From Caulobacteraceae bacterium (GTDB taxonomy: Bacteria; Pseudomonadota; Alphaproteobacteria; Caulobacterales; Caulobacteraceae): a stretch of DNA of 64,000 bases. Of the stretch, positions 27,484 through 37,841 are shown in pieces (position 1 is the first letter of the stretch; the number at the start of each line of letters is the position of its first letter). The stretch lies in contig JAIBAU010000001.1 in the NCBI GenBank assembly GCA_019695035.1, positions 241,571 through 305,570 on the forward strand. The letters are read 5' to 3'. Under the pieces are notes generated by a model. That model worked only from the letters and a program-made list of their open reading frames with translations, was not told the DNA's origin and did no database searches. Made by a program: the position numbers and the translations under genes.

Positions 27484-28248
27484 ATGCCGCCGGCCGCCGA
27501 CCACAGTTCAGCCGTACAGGCTCCCGGTCCCAAGCACGTCGCCATCATCATGGACGGCAACGGCCGCTGGGCGAAGGCGCGCGGGATGCCGCGGGCGCTG
27601 GGCCATCGCGCGGGCGTGCAGGCGCTGAAGCGAACCGTCGAGGCGGCCCCGGGGCTGGGGGTCGAATGCCTGACGGTATTCGGTTTTTCGACCGAGAATT
27701 GGCGCCGTCCCGCCCAGGAAGTCTCCGAACTGATGGGTCTGGTGAAGCTCTACGTCCAGACGGACCTCGCCCGGTTGGCCCGGGAGGGCGTCCAGGTCCG
27801 CATTCTGGGGAGTCGCCAGGGCTTGCCGCCCGACATTCTCGAGATCGTGGACCGCGCGGAAGCGGCGACCGCCCACAACGCTGGGGGATTCCTGCTGCAG
27901 GTGGCGTTCAACTACGGCGGACGCGCCGACATCGTCGAGGCGGCCCGGCGGTTCGCCCACGTGGTCCAGTCCGGACAGGCGCGGCCGGACGATCTCGACG
28001 AAGCGGGCTTCGACCGGCTGCTGTGCACCGCCAAGGGGCCTCCGCTCGACCTCGTGGTCCGGACGTCCGGCGAGGTTCGCCTGTCGAATTTCCTGTTGTG
28101 GGAGGCGGCCTACGCGGAACTGGTGTTCCAGGAAATCCTCTGGCCGGACTACGGAGCAGAGGCCCTGGCTGAGGCCATCGAGCAATATCGCCGGCGTGAC
28201 CGCCGTTTCGGCGGGGTGGAGAGCCATGACGCTGTCGCCGCCGGCTAG
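27484..28248 (+). CDS. uppS: undecaprenyl diphosphate synthase (isoprenyl transferase)
   Basis: Adds isopentenyl units to farnesyl diphosphate to make the C55 carrier for peptidoglycan and O-antigen. The 254-residue protein has the catalytic loop IIMDGNGRWAKARG (Asp24), GHRAGVQALKRTVEA, LTVFGFSTENWRRP and the C-terminal LDLVVRTSGEVRLSNFLLWE with the pyrophosphate-binding Arg residues. The gap to frr holds a short CGGCT/AGCCG hairpin (27443-27457). It overlaps cdsA by 23 bases. Confidence 0.97.
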   Translation: MPPAADHSSAVQAPGPKHVAIIMDGNGRWAKARGMPRALGHRAGVQALKRTVEAAPGLGVECLTVFGFSTENWRRPAQEVSELMGLVKLYVQTDLARLAREGVQVRILGSRQGLPPDILEIVDRAEAATAHNAGGFLLQVAFNYGGRADIVEAARRFAHVVQSGQARPDDLDEAGFDRLLCTAKGPPLDLVVRTSGEVRLSNFLLWEAAYAELVFQEILWPDYGAEALAEAIEQYRRRDRRFGGVESHDAVAAG

Positions 28249-29056
28249 GCGTTTCAACTGGAAGGACCTGGGCTTGCGGGCGCTGTCGGCGGTCGTGCTG
28301 ATCCCGTTGGTCATCTGGGCGATCGCCTACGGCGACTGGCCGTTCATGCTGCTGATCGCCATCGGCGCTTCGGTGATGGGCCTTGAGTGGGGCGACATGA
28401 GCGAGCGGCGCTCTCCGCTGCGCATCGGCGTGGCGGTGAGCCTCGGAATCTGCGTGCCGATCTTCGCCGCCGAACTGGGCGACTTTTCCGCGGCTTTCGT
28501 ACTGCTCACGTTTGCGGCCACGGCCGCCGCCCTTTTCGCCAAGCAGATCAAGGCTTCTGCGATCGATGCGGCCTACGGCGTGCTCTACATCGGCTGGCCC
28601 TGCGTGGTGCTGGTGTGGCTGCGGCAGCAGCCCGACGGCAAGGACTGGACAGTCATGCTGTTCGCCATCGCCTGGTGCGCGGACATTGCGGCCTACGCCA
28701 TCGGCAATGTCTTGAAAGGCCCCAAGCTGTGGCCCCGCTTCTCCCCCAACAAGACCTGGTCCGGCTTTTTGGGAGGGCTGCTGGCGGGCGTCACCGGCGG
28801 TGTGATCGTCGAGGCTTTCTCGGCCGAGGTCCAACTGGCGCTGTGGACGTCCATCGTGGTCGGGTTGGTGGTCGGGCTGGCCACCATGGCCGGCGACCTC
28901 TGGGAGTCGGCGCTCAAGCGGCGCTTCGGGGTCAAGGACGCAGGCTCGCTCATTCCTGGTCATGGCGGGATCCTGGACCGGGTCGACGGCTTGATGTTCG
29001 CCGTCATCGCCATCGCCGCCTCCCGTCTGCTGCTGAAGGCGTGGGGGTTCGCGTGA
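28226..29056 (+). CDS. cdsA: phosphatidate cytidylyltransferase
   Basis: Makes CDP-diacylglycerol, the precursor of all phospholipids. The integral membrane protein of 276 residues has about eight helices and the family signature near the C terminus: [20 protein letters not shown] followed by GILDRVDG. The ATG at 28226 lies inside uppS; an earlier in-frame ATG at 28196 is possible but would only lengthen the hydrophilic N terminus. Its stop overlaps the dxr GTG (GTGA). Confidence 0.95.
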   Translation: MTLSPPARRFNWKDLGLRALSAVVLIPLVIWAIAYGDWPFMLLIAIGASVMGLEWGDMSERRSPLRIGVAVSLGICVPIFAAELGDFSAAFVLLTFAATAAALFAKQIKASAIDAAYGVLYIGWPCVVLVWLRQQPDGKDWTVMLFAIAWCADIAAYAIGNVLKGPKLWPRFSPNKTWSGFLGGLLAGVTGGVIVEAFSAEVQLALWTSIVVGLVVGLATMAGDLWESALKRRFGVKDAGSLIPGHGGILDRVDGLMFAVIAIAASRLLLKAWGFA

Positions 29057-30258
29057 CCCTGCGCCGCCGTGTCAGCATCCTGGGCTCCACGGGCTCGGTG
29101 GGGACGTCGACCCTCGACCTGATGGCCGAAACCCAGGCGGCAGGCTCGGCCGAGTACGAGGTCGAAGCCCTGGTCGCCGGTTCGAACGTGGCCCGGCTGG
29201 CCGAACAGGCGCTGCGCTGGCGTCCCAGGGTCGCGGTGCTCGCCGATTCCCGGGGTCTTCCCGATCTGCGCAGCCGCCTTTCGGGAAGCGGCATCGCCGT
29301 GGAGGGCGGCGAGGGGGCTGCCGTAGAGGCGGCTTCGCGCCCCGCCGACTGGGTCATGGCTTCGATCGTCGGCGCGGCAGGCCTGCGCCCGACCTGGTCG
29401 GCCATCCGCGCCGGGGCCGTGGTGGGCCTGGCCAACAAGGAAAGCCTGGTCACCTGTGGGCCGGCGCTCCTGAACGCTGCGCGGGCCGCGGGGGGCGCGG
29501 TGATTCCGGTCGATTCCGAACACTCCGCGGTCTTCCAGGTGCTGCAGGAGCCCTGCGCCGCGCGCCTGTCGCGCCTGGTGCTGACCGCCTCCGGCGGACC
29601 CTTCCGCGAATGGAGCGCGGCCCGAATGGCGCAGGCCACGCCCGAACAGGCCGTCGCGCACCCCAACTGGTCCATGGGCGCCAAGATATCGGTCGACAGC
29701 GCCACCATGGCGAACAAGGGGTTGGAGACCATCGAGGCCGCCTATCTGTTCGGGGTCGCCCCGGACCGCATCGAGGTGCTGATCCACCCGCAATCGATCA
29801 TTCACTCGATGGTCGAGTACGAGGACGGCTCGACGCTGGCGCAACTGGGGCCGCCGGACATGCGGACTCCCATTGCCTGCGCGCTCGCCTGGCCCGATCG
29901 GCTGCCCTGGGCGGCGCCTCGGCTGGATCTGGCCGCCATGGGCAGCCTGACTTTCGAGGCGCCGGACGAGGCGCGGTTTCCCGCCCTGCGGCTGGCTCGG
30001 GAGGCGCTGATCGCGGGCGGCGCTGCGCCTGCCGTCTTCAACGCCGCCAATGAGGTTGCGGTCGCCGCCTTCCTTGACCGCCGGATCGGCTTTCTTGATA
30101 TTGCTTCGGCGATCTCGGAAACGCTTGATCGCACAGGCTCCGGCAGCGATTTCGCCGCCGGCGCGAGCAGCGACCCGCTCGAGGCCGCGCTTGCGACCGA
30201 CGCCGCCGCGCGTCGGCTTGCCGCCGAGACGGTCGGGCGCTTCGCCCGGGCGGCCTGA
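29053..30258 (+). CDS. dxr: 1-deoxy-D-xylulose 5-phosphate reductoisomerase
   Basis: Converts DXP to MEP, the committed step of the non-mevalonate isoprenoid pathway that feeds UppS. 401 residues: NADPH fold with [16 protein letters not shown], the NKESLV motif, metal-binding [10 protein letters not shown] and the flexible loop [20 protein letters not shown], then the C-terminal helical domain. The GTG at 29053 overlaps the cdsA stop and gives the usual short N terminus ([12 protein letters not shown]). Confidence 0.97.
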   Translation: MTLRRRVSILGSTGSVGTSTLDLMAETQAAGSAEYEVEALVAGSNVARLAEQALRWRPRVAVLADSRGLPDLRSRLSGSGIAVEGGEGAAVEAASRPADWVMASIVGAAGLRPTWSAIRAGAVVGLANKESLVTCGPALLNAARAAGGAVIPVDSEHSAVFQVLQEPCAARLSRLVLTASGGPFREWSAARMAQATPEQAVAHPNWSMGAKISVDSATMANKGLETIEAAYLFGVAPDRIEVLIHPQSIIHSMVEYEDGSTLAQLGPPDMRTPIACALAWPDRLPWAAPRLDLAAMGSLTFEAPDEARFPALRLAREALIAGGAAPAVFNAANEVAVAAFLDRRIGFLDIASAISETLDRTGSGSDFAAGASSDPLEAALATDAAARRLAAETVGRFARAA

Positions 30259-30285
30259 ACAGGCAGTGAGGGGATTCAGTAGTTC

Positions 30286-31503
30286 ATGATGGGCGCCGCC
30301 ACCTCGCTGGCATTCATGATTCCCTCGTTCCTCGTGGTCATCACCATCGTGGTCACCCTGCACGAGCTGGGACACTTCTGGGCGGCCAAGCTCTGTCGCA
30401 TCAAGATCGACACCTTCTCGATCGGGTTCGGGCCGACGCTGTTCAGCCGGGTGGACAAGGCGGGCGTCGAGTGGCGCGTCGCCGCGCTTCCGCTGGGGGG
30501 CTACGTCAAGTTCGCCGGCGACGCCAACGCCGCCAGCGTGCCTGACCAGGAGGACCTGGACGAGCTGCGCGAGGAGATCATCGCCGAGGAGGGTGCGGCG
30601 GCCGTCAACGACTACTTCCATTTCAAGCCCGTATGGCAACGGGCCTTCGTGACCGTGGCCGGTCCGCTGATGAACTTCGTCCTCTCGATCACGATCTTTT
30701 CGCTGCTGTACCTGACCCTGGGCGACGTCATCGTTCCGCCGCGGGTGGCGGGCGTGGACAAGGGTTCGGCGGCCGCCGTCGCCGGATTCAAGCCGCGCGA
30801 TCTGATCGTCTCTGCGGACGGCGCGCCGGTGGAGAGCTACCAGGACGTCATGACCTACATCGTCGTGCGTTCGGGCGACCCGATCGATTTCGTGGTCGAG
30901 CGGGACGGCAAGCCGATGCACATCGTCGCGACGCCGAGGCGCACCCGGGACAAGGACCCGACGGGATCCGAGATCGAGGTCGGCCGCCTGGGCCTCTTCT
31001 TCGACTCCAGTCCCCAGGCGCAGGTGGTCCGGCACTACAATCCGCTGCAGGCGGTCCGGGCGGGCTTCGACCAGACCTTCGAGGTGCTGGACGTCTCGCT
31101 GCACTACATCGGCCGGGTCCTGACCGGCCGGGAATCAGGCGACCAGCTGGGCGGGCCATTGGGAATCGCCCGCGCCGCCGGGGCCGTCAGCGAGCAGGCA
31201 GCGCAGATCCAGGGCTCTTTCTGGCTGAAAGCCGCCAACGTTGTGCTGCAATTGGTGCAGATGGTGGCATTCCTGTCGGTGGGGATCGGCTTTCTCAATC
31301 TCCTTCCGATTCCCGTTCTGGACGGGGGTCACCTGCTGTTCTACGGCTACGAGGCCGTGGCCCGGCGTCCACTGGACGCCAAGATTCAGGCCGCGGGCTT
31401 CCAGGTCGGGCTTGCTTTGCTGTTGGGATTAATGTTGTTCGTGACGTGGAATGACCTGAAGAAGCTGCCTTTGTTCCAACACATGGGCGGGCTTTTTTCG
31501 TGA
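30286..31503 (+). CDS. rseP: site-2 zinc metalloprotease RseP/MmpA
   Basis: Intramembrane protease that cleaves transmembrane segments of anti-sigma factors and other membrane proteins; in Caulobacter the homolog MmpA degrades PodJ. The 405 residues have HELGH at 26-30 in the first helix, the second-helix membrane-associated strand (GGYVKFAGDAN), a PDZ domain around 130-210 and the C-terminal NLLPIPVLDGGHLLFYGYEA with the third zinc ligand Asp. Its stop overlaps the bamA GTG (GTGA). The dxr-rseP-bamA order is widespread. Confidence 0.96.
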   Translation: MMGAATSLAFMIPSFLVVITIVVTLHELGHFWAAKLCRIKIDTFSIGFGPTLFSRVDKAGVEWRVAALPLGGYVKFAGDANAASVPDQEDLDELREEIIAEEGAAAVNDYFHFKPVWQRAFVTVAGPLMNFVLSITIFSLLYLTLGDVIVPPRVAGVDKGSAAAVAGFKPRDLIVSADGAPVESYQDVMTYIVVRSGDPIDFVVERDGKPMHIVATPRRTRDKDPTGSEIEVGRLGLFFDSSPQAQVVRHYNPLQAVRAGFDQTFEVLDVSLHYIGRVLTGRESGDQLGGPLGIARAAGAVSEQAAQIQGSFWLKAANVVLQLVQMVAFLSVGIGFLNLLPIPVLDGGHLLFYGYEAVARRPLDAKIQAAGFQVGLALLLGLMLFVTWNDLKKLPLFQHMGGLFS

Positions 31504-33947
31504 GCGCCTCTCGTAGTCCGGTGGTTCAGCCTATGCCGCAAAACACGATCCGCGCTTGCAGTGCCGCCCTGCTTGGCAGCCTTAGCCTCATGCTGGGCCT
31601 CAGCGGAGCCTCGGCCGCCCAGGCCCAGGACGCGCCCGTCGCGACCCAGCCCGCGCCCGTGGAGGCGCCCGCGGCGCCGGCCCAGAATGTGGGCCTGGTC
31701 CAGCGCATCATCGTGCAGGGCAACGAGCGCATCGATCAGCAGACGATCCTGTCCTACCTGCCGATCCAGGTCGGGGACGCCGTCGACGACGCGCGCATCG
31801 ACCTTGCGCTGAAGACACTCTACCGGACCGACCTGTTCGCCGACATCGCCATCCAGCTGCAGGGCACCGACCTCATCGTGCAGGTTTCGGAGAGCCCGAT
31901 CATCAACCAGGTGGTCTTCGAGGGGAACGACAGCCTGGCCGAAGAAAAGCTGCGCGACGAGGTGACTGAGCGCCCGCGCGGCATCTTCACCCGGTCGCGC
32001 GTTCAGCAGGACGTCCAGCGCCTGGTCGAACTCTACCGCCGCTCCGGCCGAATTTCCGCGACGGTCACGCCGCAGATCGTCCAGCTGCCGCAGAAGCGGG
32101 TCGACCTGATCTTCGTGATCGACGAAGGCCCCAAGACCGGCGTCAACCGGATCAACTTCCTGGGCAACAAGGCGTTCTCGGACAGCGACCTCCGCGGCGT
32201 GATGGTGACCGAGGAGTCCCGCTTCTGGCGCTTCTTCTCGTCCAACGCGAACTACGACCCTGACCGCCTGGAGTACGACCGCGAGCAGCTGCGGAAGTAC
32301 TACACGAACCGCGGCTTCTTCGACTTCCGGGTCGTCTCGGCGGTGGCCGAGCTCGAGCCCGACCAGCGCAACTTCAACATCACCGTGACGGTGGACGAGG
32401 GCCCGCGCTTCCGCTTCGGCGACCTGCGCGTGGAGACCGAGAACCAGCGCCTCGACCCGCAGTTCCTCAAGGCCCTGCTGCCGATCCACAAGGGCGACCT
32501 TTATGAGTCCGACAAGATCGAGGACGCGGTCGACGCCCTGACCTATGCGGCCGGCGCCGCCGGCTACGCCTTTGTCGACATCCGCCCGCGCTATGTGCCC
32601 AACCGCGACAAGCGCCGCGTCGACGTCGTGTTCCAGGTCCGCGAAGGTCCGCACGTCTACGTTGAACGCATCGACGTCGTCGGCAACACCCGCACCATCG
32701 ACCCGGTCATCCGGCGCGAGATGATGCTGGTCGAAGGCGACGCCTACAACAAGGTGCTGCTGGAGCGTTCGCGCCTGAACATCCGCCGCCTGGGTTTCTT
32801 CAAGGACGTGACGATCGAGGAGCAGCCGGGCAGCGCGCCTGACCGCACCGTCGTCCGCGTCAACGTCGAAGAACAACCCACCGGCGAACTGAGCTTCGGG
32901 GCCGGGTTCAGCTCGGTGGACCAGTTCCTCGTCGATATCGGGGTTTCCGAGCGCAACTTCCGCGGTCGCGGACAGGACCTGCGGGCGCGCGTTTCGCTGG
33001 GCTCCCTGCGCCAGCAGGTGGATTTCTCCTTCACTGAGCCCCGCTTCCTCGGGCGTGACCTTCGCGCCGGCGCCGACCTCTACAGCTACCGCTATGATTA
33101 CGGTTCGGCGGCGTCCTTCACGACCTCCTCCACGGGCGGCGCGCTGCGCCTCGGCTACCCGCTGAACACCAACACCTACCTGAACGCCCGCTATAACCTG
33201 CGCTGGGACTCGATCGACGTCGACAGCCAGAGCTGCGTCTCGGGTTCGTCGATCTGCGACCAGATCGGCTCGTTCCTGACCTCGCTGGTGGGCTACGGCC
33301 TGGCCACCGACCGCCGCAATGATCCGAACCGGCCCACCCGCGGCTGGCGCGCGTCGTTCCGCCAGGATGTGGCGGGCCTCGGCGGCGACGTGAACTACAT
33401 CAAGACCGAAGTCGACGGGGGCTGGTACTACGGCATCCGGCCCAAGTGGGTCGTGACGGTCGAAGGCTCGGCCGGCTTCATCGACGGATGGGGCGGCGAC
33501 GCCGTCCGCATCAACGACCGCTTCTTCAAGGGCGGCAACACCTTCCGCGGCTTCGAGACCGCTGGTCTTGGCCCGCGGGACCTCATCGGCAAGGACGCGC
33601 TGGGCGGCAACCTCTACGCCATCGGCACGATCGAACTGTCGTTCCCGACCTATCTGCCTGAAGAGTATGGCATTTCGGGCGCGATTTTCGCGGACTTCGG
33701 GACCGTCGGCCTGCTCGACGACCAGTACACCCGCTACCAGTACGATCCCGACGGCCCGGGCCCGATCCAGGCCGGCGACCGAAACCCGAACGTTGCGGAC
33801 TCCGTGTCGCTGCGCGCGTCGGTCGGCGTGAGCGTGTTCTGGAAGTCTCCGATGGGGCCGATCCGCTTCGACCTCAGCCACGTTTTGGCCTCGGAAGACT
33901 ACGACAAGACGGAAACCTTCCGGTTCTCAACCTTCAGGCAGTTCTAA
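31500..33947 (+). CDS. bamA: outer-membrane protein assembly factor BamA
   Basis: Central Omp85 subunit of the BAM complex, which inserts beta-barrels in the outer membrane. 815 residues from the GTG at 31500 (GTGA overlap); an ATG at 31533 (MPQNTIRACSAALLG) would also give a signal peptide. After the leader come five POTRA repeats (from VQRIIVQGNERIDQQTILSY to about residue 450), then the 16-strand barrel with the conserved FRGFETAGLGPRD loop-6 motif and a C-terminal Phe (FSTFRQF), the BAM signal itself. skp follows 5 bases later. Confidence 0.97.
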   Translation: MSASRSPVVQPMPQNTIRACSAALLGSLSLMLGLSGASAAQAQDAPVATQPAPVEAPAAPAQNVGLVQRIIVQGNERIDQQTILSYLPIQVGDAVDDARIDLALKTLYRTDLFADIAIQLQGTDLIVQVSESPIINQVVFEGNDSLAEEKLRDEVTERPRGIFTRSRVQQDVQRLVELYRRSGRISATVTPQIVQLPQKRVDLIFVIDEGPKTGVNRINFLGNKAFSDSDLRGVMVTEESRFWRFFSSNANYDPDRLEYDREQLRKYYTNRGFFDFRVVSAVAELEPDQRNFNITVTVDEGPRFRFGDLRVETENQRLDPQFLKALLPIHKGDLYESDKIEDAVDALTYAAGAAGYAFVDIRPRYVPNRDKRRVDVVFQVREGPHVYVERIDVVGNTRTIDPVIRREMMLVEGDAYNKVLLERSRLNIRRLGFFKDVTIEEQPGSAPDRTVVRVNVEEQPTGELSFGAGFSSVDQFLVDIGVSERNFRGRGQDLRARVSLGSLRQQVDFSFTEPRFLGRDLRAGADLYSYRYDYGSAASFTTSSTGGALRLGYPLNTNTYLNARYNLRWDSIDVDSQSCVSGSSICDQIGSFLTSLVGYGLATDRRNDPNRPTRGWRASFRQDVAGLGGDVNYIKTEVDGGWYYGIRPKWVVTVEGSAGFIDGWGGDAVRINDRFFKGGNTFRGFETAGLGPRDLIGKDALGGNLYAIGTIELSFPTYLPEEYGISGAIFADFGTVGLLDDQYTRYQYDPDGPGPIQAGDRNPNVADSVSLRASVGVSVFWKSPMGPIRFDLSHVLASEDYDKTETFRFSTFRQF

Positions 33948-33952
33948 ACATC

Positions 33953-34648
33953 ATGACTCGCAAACTGACCGTCGCCGCCGGCGTGCTCGCCGCGTTCGGC
34001 TTCGCTGCCGCCGCCTATGCGCAGACCGCTCCGGCCCGCCCGGCCGCGGCGCCCGCCGCCGCTGCTCCCGCTCGTCCGACCATCCCGCCGGGCCCCATGA
34101 TCGCGGGCGTGTGCGCCGTGTACCAGCAGGGCGTGGTGGCCAACTCGGCCGTCGGCAAGCAGGTCGCCAACCGCCTGAAGCAACTGGGCGACGCGGTGAA
34201 CGCCGAACTGCGTACGGAAGCGAACGCCATTGAGGCCGAGGGCCGGGCCCTCGACGCCCAGCGTACGACCCCGACGATCACTCAGGAGCAGTTCGAACAG
34301 CGCCAACTGGCGCTGCAGCAGCGCCTCCAGGCCTTCGATCGCAAGCGCCAGCAGCGCAATCGCGAGCTGACTGCGACCGAGCAGAAGCAGATCAACCGCG
34401 TCCTGACCGAGATGCAGCCCATCCTGGCTCAGGTCTACGCCGAGAAGGGCTGCGGCCTGCTTCTGGACCGGACCTCGGTCCTGTACCTTAACCCGCAGAT
34501 GGACGTGACCGACCTGGTCGTGACCAAGCTGAACGCGAAGATCCAGACGGTTGGCAACTTCGAGCGCGAGCCCGATCCGCAGGCCACTCCGGCTGCGCCG
34601 CGTCCCGCTGCCCCGGCCGCCGCTCCGGCGACCCCGCCGCGCCGCTAG
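33953..34648 (+). CDS. skp: periplasmic chaperone Skp/OmpH family
   Basis: Holds unfolded outer-membrane proteins on the way to BAM. The 231-residue product has a Sec signal peptide (LTVAAGVLAAFGFAAAAYA), an Ala/Pro-rich linker, then the OmpH-type core: short strand (GVCAVYQQGVVANSAVG), two long helices rich in Gln/Arg (residues about 85-155, the tentacles), and a closing strand block (CGLLLDRTSVLYLNPQMDVT). The C terminus is a low-complexity Pro/Ala tail. Identity rests on position between bamA and lpxD as well as on fold features. Confidence 0.92.
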   Translation: MTRKLTVAAGVLAAFGFAAAAYAQTAPARPAAAPAAAAPARPTIPPGPMIAGVCAVYQQGVVANSAVGKQVANRLKQLGDAVNAELRTEANAIEAEGRALDAQRTTPTITQEQFEQRQLALQQRLQAFDRKRQQRNRELTATEQKQINRVLTEMQPILAQVYAEKGCGLLLDRTSVLYLNPQMDVTDLVVTKLNAKIQTVGNFEREPDPQATPAAPRPAAPAAAPATPPRR

Positions 34649-34667
34649 GGAGTTCCGGCAGGAAGGG

Positions 34668-35702
34668 ATGCCCGACCGTCGCTTCTTTCAGCACACGGGA
34701 CCGGTGTCCCTCGCCGACCTGGCCGAACGCGCGGGATTTGCCGTCTCCGATGCGCGCCCTGGGGATCTGATGATTGAAACCGCCTCGCCCCTGTCGAAAG
34801 CAGGGCGCGAGGCGATTTCGTATCTGTCTGACCGCCGCTATCTCGAGGACCTGAAGCAGACCGGAGCAGGGGCGGTCTTCGTCGGCGAAAAGCTTGCGGA
34901 ACACGCGCCTGCGGGCGCGGTGGTGATCCTGTCTGCCGAACCCCAGGCCGCCTGGTCGCGCGTCGCCGCCGTGTTGCACCCCGTGATTGGTCTGTCCAAC
35001 ACCGGGTTCGTTCACCCGGACGCTCGCCTGGAGGACGACGTTTACCTGGCTCCGGGGGTCGTCGTCGGCCAGGGCGCCAGAATCGGGTCCGGAACCCGGA
35101 TCGGGGCGAACACGGTGATTGGCCCGGGCGTTTCCATCGGCCGCCAATGCGTGATCGCGGCCAACGTCACCATCGAGTTCGCCCTCGTCGGCGATCGGGT
35201 CCAGCTTGCTGCCAACGCTGTCATCGGATCCGCCGGTTTCGGCGTGGCGGCAGGGGCTGGCGGGTTGGTCGACATTCCCCAGCTGGGACGGGTCATCCTG
35301 CAGGACGGCGTCTCCGTGGGGGCGGGGACAACGATCGACCGGGGGGCCTGGGACGACACCGTCATCGGCGAAAACACCAAGCTCGATAACCAGGTGCAGA
35401 TCGGCCACAACGTGGTCATGGGGCGCAACTGCGTCATGGCCGCCCATTGCGGCATCTCGGGCTCGGTCACCTTCGGCGACAATGTCCAGTGTGGCGGCGC
35501 GGTCGGGATCAAGGACCACGTCAGGATCGGGAACAATGTTCAACTCGCCGCCCGGTCCGGAGTCATGCGCGATATCGAGGACGGCGAGATCGTGGGCGGC
35601 TCTCCGGCCCAGCCGATCAAGGACTGGATGCGGGAGATCGCGTGGGTTCGTAACCAGATTGCCGCGGAGCGGGACGCCAAGGCTCGCCAAAAAGACCGCT
35701 AG
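34668..35702 (+). CDS. lpxD: UDP-3-O-(3-hydroxyacyl)glucosamine N-acyltransferase
   Basis: Third step of lipid A synthesis: transfers a hydroxyacyl chain to the 2-amino group. 344 residues: an N-terminal uridine-binding domain (about 1-100), then a left-handed beta-helix of hexapeptide repeats (residues about 110-300; e.g. ARIGSGTRIGANTVIGPGVS), with the catalytic His in QIGHNVVMGRN, and a C-terminal helix. The ATG at 34668, with GGAAGGG directly before it, gives the standard start. Confidence 0.97.
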   Translation: MPDRRFFQHTGPVSLADLAERAGFAVSDARPGDLMIETASPLSKAGREAISYLSDRRYLEDLKQTGAGAVFVGEKLAEHAPAGAVVILSAEPQAAWSRVAAVLHPVIGLSNTGFVHPDARLEDDVYLAPGVVVGQGARIGSGTRIGANTVIGPGVSIGRQCVIAANVTIEFALVGDRVQLAANAVIGSAGFGVAAGAGGLVDIPQLGRVILQDGVSVGAGTTIDRGAWDDTVIGENTKLDNQVQIGHNVVMGRNCVMAAHCGISGSVTFGDNVQCGGAVGIKDHVRIGNNVQLAARSGVMRDIEDGEIVGGSPAQPIKDWMREIAWVRNQIAAERDAKARQKDR

Positions 35703-35719
35703 GGGCTAAGGCCAGCGGC

Positions 35720-36190
35720 ATGAGCGACACCGAAACCGGCCCCATCGGCCCGTCCATCGACTATGCGGAGGTCCTGCGCCGGATTCCGCACCGCTATCCC
35801 CTGCTGCTGGTCGACCGCGCCGAAGATTACCGGCCGCACGAGCGCATCATCGGGATCAAGAACGTCAGCTTCAACGAGCCGTTCTTCCAGGGGCACTTCC
35901 CGAACAACCCCGTCATGCCCGGCGTCCTGATTGTCGAGGCGATGGGGCAGACGGGAGCGGTCCTGATGTCGAAGTCCCTGAATGCGGACGTGACCGGCAA
36001 GACCATCTTCTTCACCTCGATCGGTGAGGCCAAGTTCCGCAGCCCGGTCCGCCCGGGCGACACCCTGCGGATGGTCGTCGACGTGCTTCGACATCGTGGC
36101 GACGTCTTCAAGTTCCGCGGCGTCGCGTTCGTCGAGAGCCGCGTCGCCGCCGAGGCGGAGTTCACCGCCATGGTCGTGGAGAACAGCTGA
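35720..36190 (+). CDS. fabZ: 3-hydroxyacyl-[acyl-carrier-protein] dehydratase
   Basis: Dehydrates 3-hydroxyacyl-ACP in fatty acid synthesis, and so competes with LpxA for the hydroxyacyl-ACP pool. Hot-dog fold of 156 residues: [12 protein letters not shown], the catalytic His in [15 protein letters not shown] and the catalytic Glu in IVEAMGQTG. Its stop overlaps the lpxA start (TGATG), the classical fabZ-lpxA coupling. Confidence 0.97.
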   Translation: MSDTETGPIGPSIDYAEVLRRIPHRYPLLLVDRAEDYRPHERIIGIKNVSFNEPFFQGHFPNNPVMPGVLIVEAMGQTGAVLMSKSLNADVTGKTIFFTSIGEAKFRSPVRPGDTLRMVVDVLRHRGDVFKFRGVAFVESRVAAEAEFTAMVVENS

Positions 36191-36984
36191 TGACCAAGGT
36201 GCATCCCACCGCGATCGTGCACGACGGCGCCGCGCTTGGCGCCGACGTGGAGATCGGCCCTTACAGCATCGTGGGACCGCGGGTGAGCCTCGGCGACGGG
36301 GTGCGTCTGGTCAGCCATGTCGTCATCGACGGGGTCACGGAGATCGGGGAGCAGACGGTGGTCTATCCGTTCGCCTTCCTGGGCGGCCCCCCGCAGCACC
36401 TGGGCCACCAGGGCGACGACACGCGCTTGATCGTGGGTAAGCGCAACGTGATCCGAGAGCATGCGACCATGCACACGGGCACGTCGATGGGGACGCAGGT
36501 GACCCGTGTCGGCGACGACGGCCTGTTCATGGCCGGCGCGCATGTGGCGCACGATTGCGTGGTGGGGAACAAGGTCGTGTTCGCCAACAACGCCACGATC
36601 GGCGGCCACGTGACGATCGGGGATTTCGTTTTCCTGGGCGGATTGTCGGCCGTGCACCAGTTCGGGCGCGTCGGTCGCTACACCTTTGTCGGGGGACTGG
36701 CGGCCGTCACCAAGGACGTGATCCCGTACGGCTCTGTGTGGGGCAACCATGCCCATCTGGAAGGCCTCAACCTGGTCGGGCTGAAGCGTCGAGGCTTCTC
36801 CCGCGAGACCATCCGCGATCTGCGCAACGCCTACCGTCTGATGTTCGCCGACGAGGGGACGTTCCAGGAACGCCTGGATGACGTGGCCCAGACCTTCGCC
36901 AAGTCGCCGGAGGTCACGGAGATCGTCGAGTTCATTCGCGCCGACGCGAACCGGCCGCTCTGCCTGCCTGGCCGCGACGCCTGA
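36190..36984 (+). CDS. lpxA: UDP-N-acetylglucosamine acyltransferase
   Basis: First step of lipid A synthesis. 264 residues: left-handed beta-helix from [20 protein letters not shown] onward, with the catalytic His in [13 protein letters not shown], the [14 protein letters not shown] segment that contributes to the acyl-chain ruler, and the C-terminal helical domain ([20 protein letters not shown]). TGATG overlap with fabZ; lpxI begins 2 bases after the stop. Confidence 0.97.
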   Translation: MTKVHPTAIVHDGAALGADVEIGPYSIVGPRVSLGDGVRLVSHVVIDGVTEIGEQTVVYPFAFLGGPPQHLGHQGDDTRLIVGKRNVIREHATMHTGTSMGTQVTRVGDDGLFMAGAHVAHDCVVGNKVVFANNATIGGHVTIGDFVFLGGLSAVHQFGRVGRYTFVGGLAAVTKDVIPYGSVWGNHAHLEGLNLVGLKRRGFSRETIRDLRNAYRLMFADEGTFQERLDDVAQTFAKSPEVTEIVEFIRADANRPLCLPGRDA

Positions 36985-36986
36985 CC

Positions 36987-37841
36987 ATGGACAAGCTGGG
37001 GCTGATCGCGGGCGGAGGCCGGCTGCCCCTCGAGGTGGCCGAATTCTGCCGGCGCGCGGAGCGCCCGCTGTTCGTCGTTCGACTGCAGGGATCGGTGGAC
37101 CAGCCGCTCGACCGTTTCGACGGCCTGGACATCCCGGTCACCCAGGTCGGCCACATCATCGACGCGATGAAGAAGGCCGGCTGCAAGGCCGTTTGCCTGG
37201 TCGGGCAGGTGGCCAAGCCGGACTTCTCAAAGATCGCCTCCCAGCTCGATTTCAAGGGCGTCACCCTGTTGCCCGGAATGGCCGCCGCGGCGGCCAAGGG
37301 AGACGACGCGCTGCTTCGCTTCTTCCTGACCATGCTGGAGAAGGAAGGCTTTCGGGTCGAAGGCGCCACCCAGGTCATGGACGAACTCGCCATCGGGGAG
37401 GGCGCCCTCGGCGCCCATGCGCCCGATGAGGCCGATATGCGTGATCTTGAAAAGGCGCTGGAAGCCGCTCGAATCGTGGGGCAATTCGATATCGGGCAGG
37501 GAGCGGTGGTCTGCAATGGCGTCGTCCTGGCGGTCGAGGCCCAGGAAGGGACCGACGCCATGCTGGAGCGGATCCCCGACCTGCCCGAGGCGCTTAGGGG
37601 CACGCCGGCGGAGCGACGCGGCGTCCTGGCCAAGGCGCCCAAGCCGATCCAGGAACGCCGAGTGGATCTGCCGACCATCGGGGTGCGGACCGTTGAGAAC
37701 GCGGCGGCCGCCGGGCTCGTCGGCATCGCGGGCGAGGCGCACGGCCTGATCGTGCTGGACCGTGAGGCCGTGGTCGAGGTCGCGGACCGCCTTGGCCTTT
37801 TCATCTGGGGCGCGCGCCCCGGCGAGGCGGGCGGCCGGTGA
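36987..37841 (+). CDS. lpxI: UDP-2,3-diacylglucosamine pyrophosphatase LpxI (DUF1009)
   Basis: Hydrolyses UDP-2,3-diacylglucosamine to lipid X, the step done by LpxH in E. coli; LpxI was first characterised in Caulobacter. The 284 residues start LGLIAGGGRLPLEVAEFCRR (the N-terminal DUF1009 glycine motif) and contain GLVGIAGEAHGLIVLDREAV near the C terminus. Its place between lpxA and lpxB is diagnostic. The stop overlaps the lpxB GTG (GTGA). Confidence 0.94.
   Translation: MDKLGLIAGGGRLPLEVAEFCRRAERPLFVVRLQGSVDQPLDRFDGLDIPVTQVGHIIDAMKKAGCKAVCLVGQVAKPDFSKIASQLDFKGVTLLPGMAAAAAKGDDALLRFFLTMLEKEGFRVEGATQVMDELAIGEGALGAHAPDEADMRDLEKALEAARIVGQFDIGQGAVVCNGVVLAVEAQEGTDAMLERIPDLPEALRGTPAERRGVLAKAPKPIQERRVDLPTIGVRTVENAAAAGLVGIAGEAHGLIVLDREAVVEVADRLGLFIWGARPGEAGGR

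Noticed and set aside
31386..33881. 831-codon minus-strand open frame opposite bamA
   Set aside because: Antisense shadow; repetitive His/Asp/Arg/Val composition and bamA is unambiguous.
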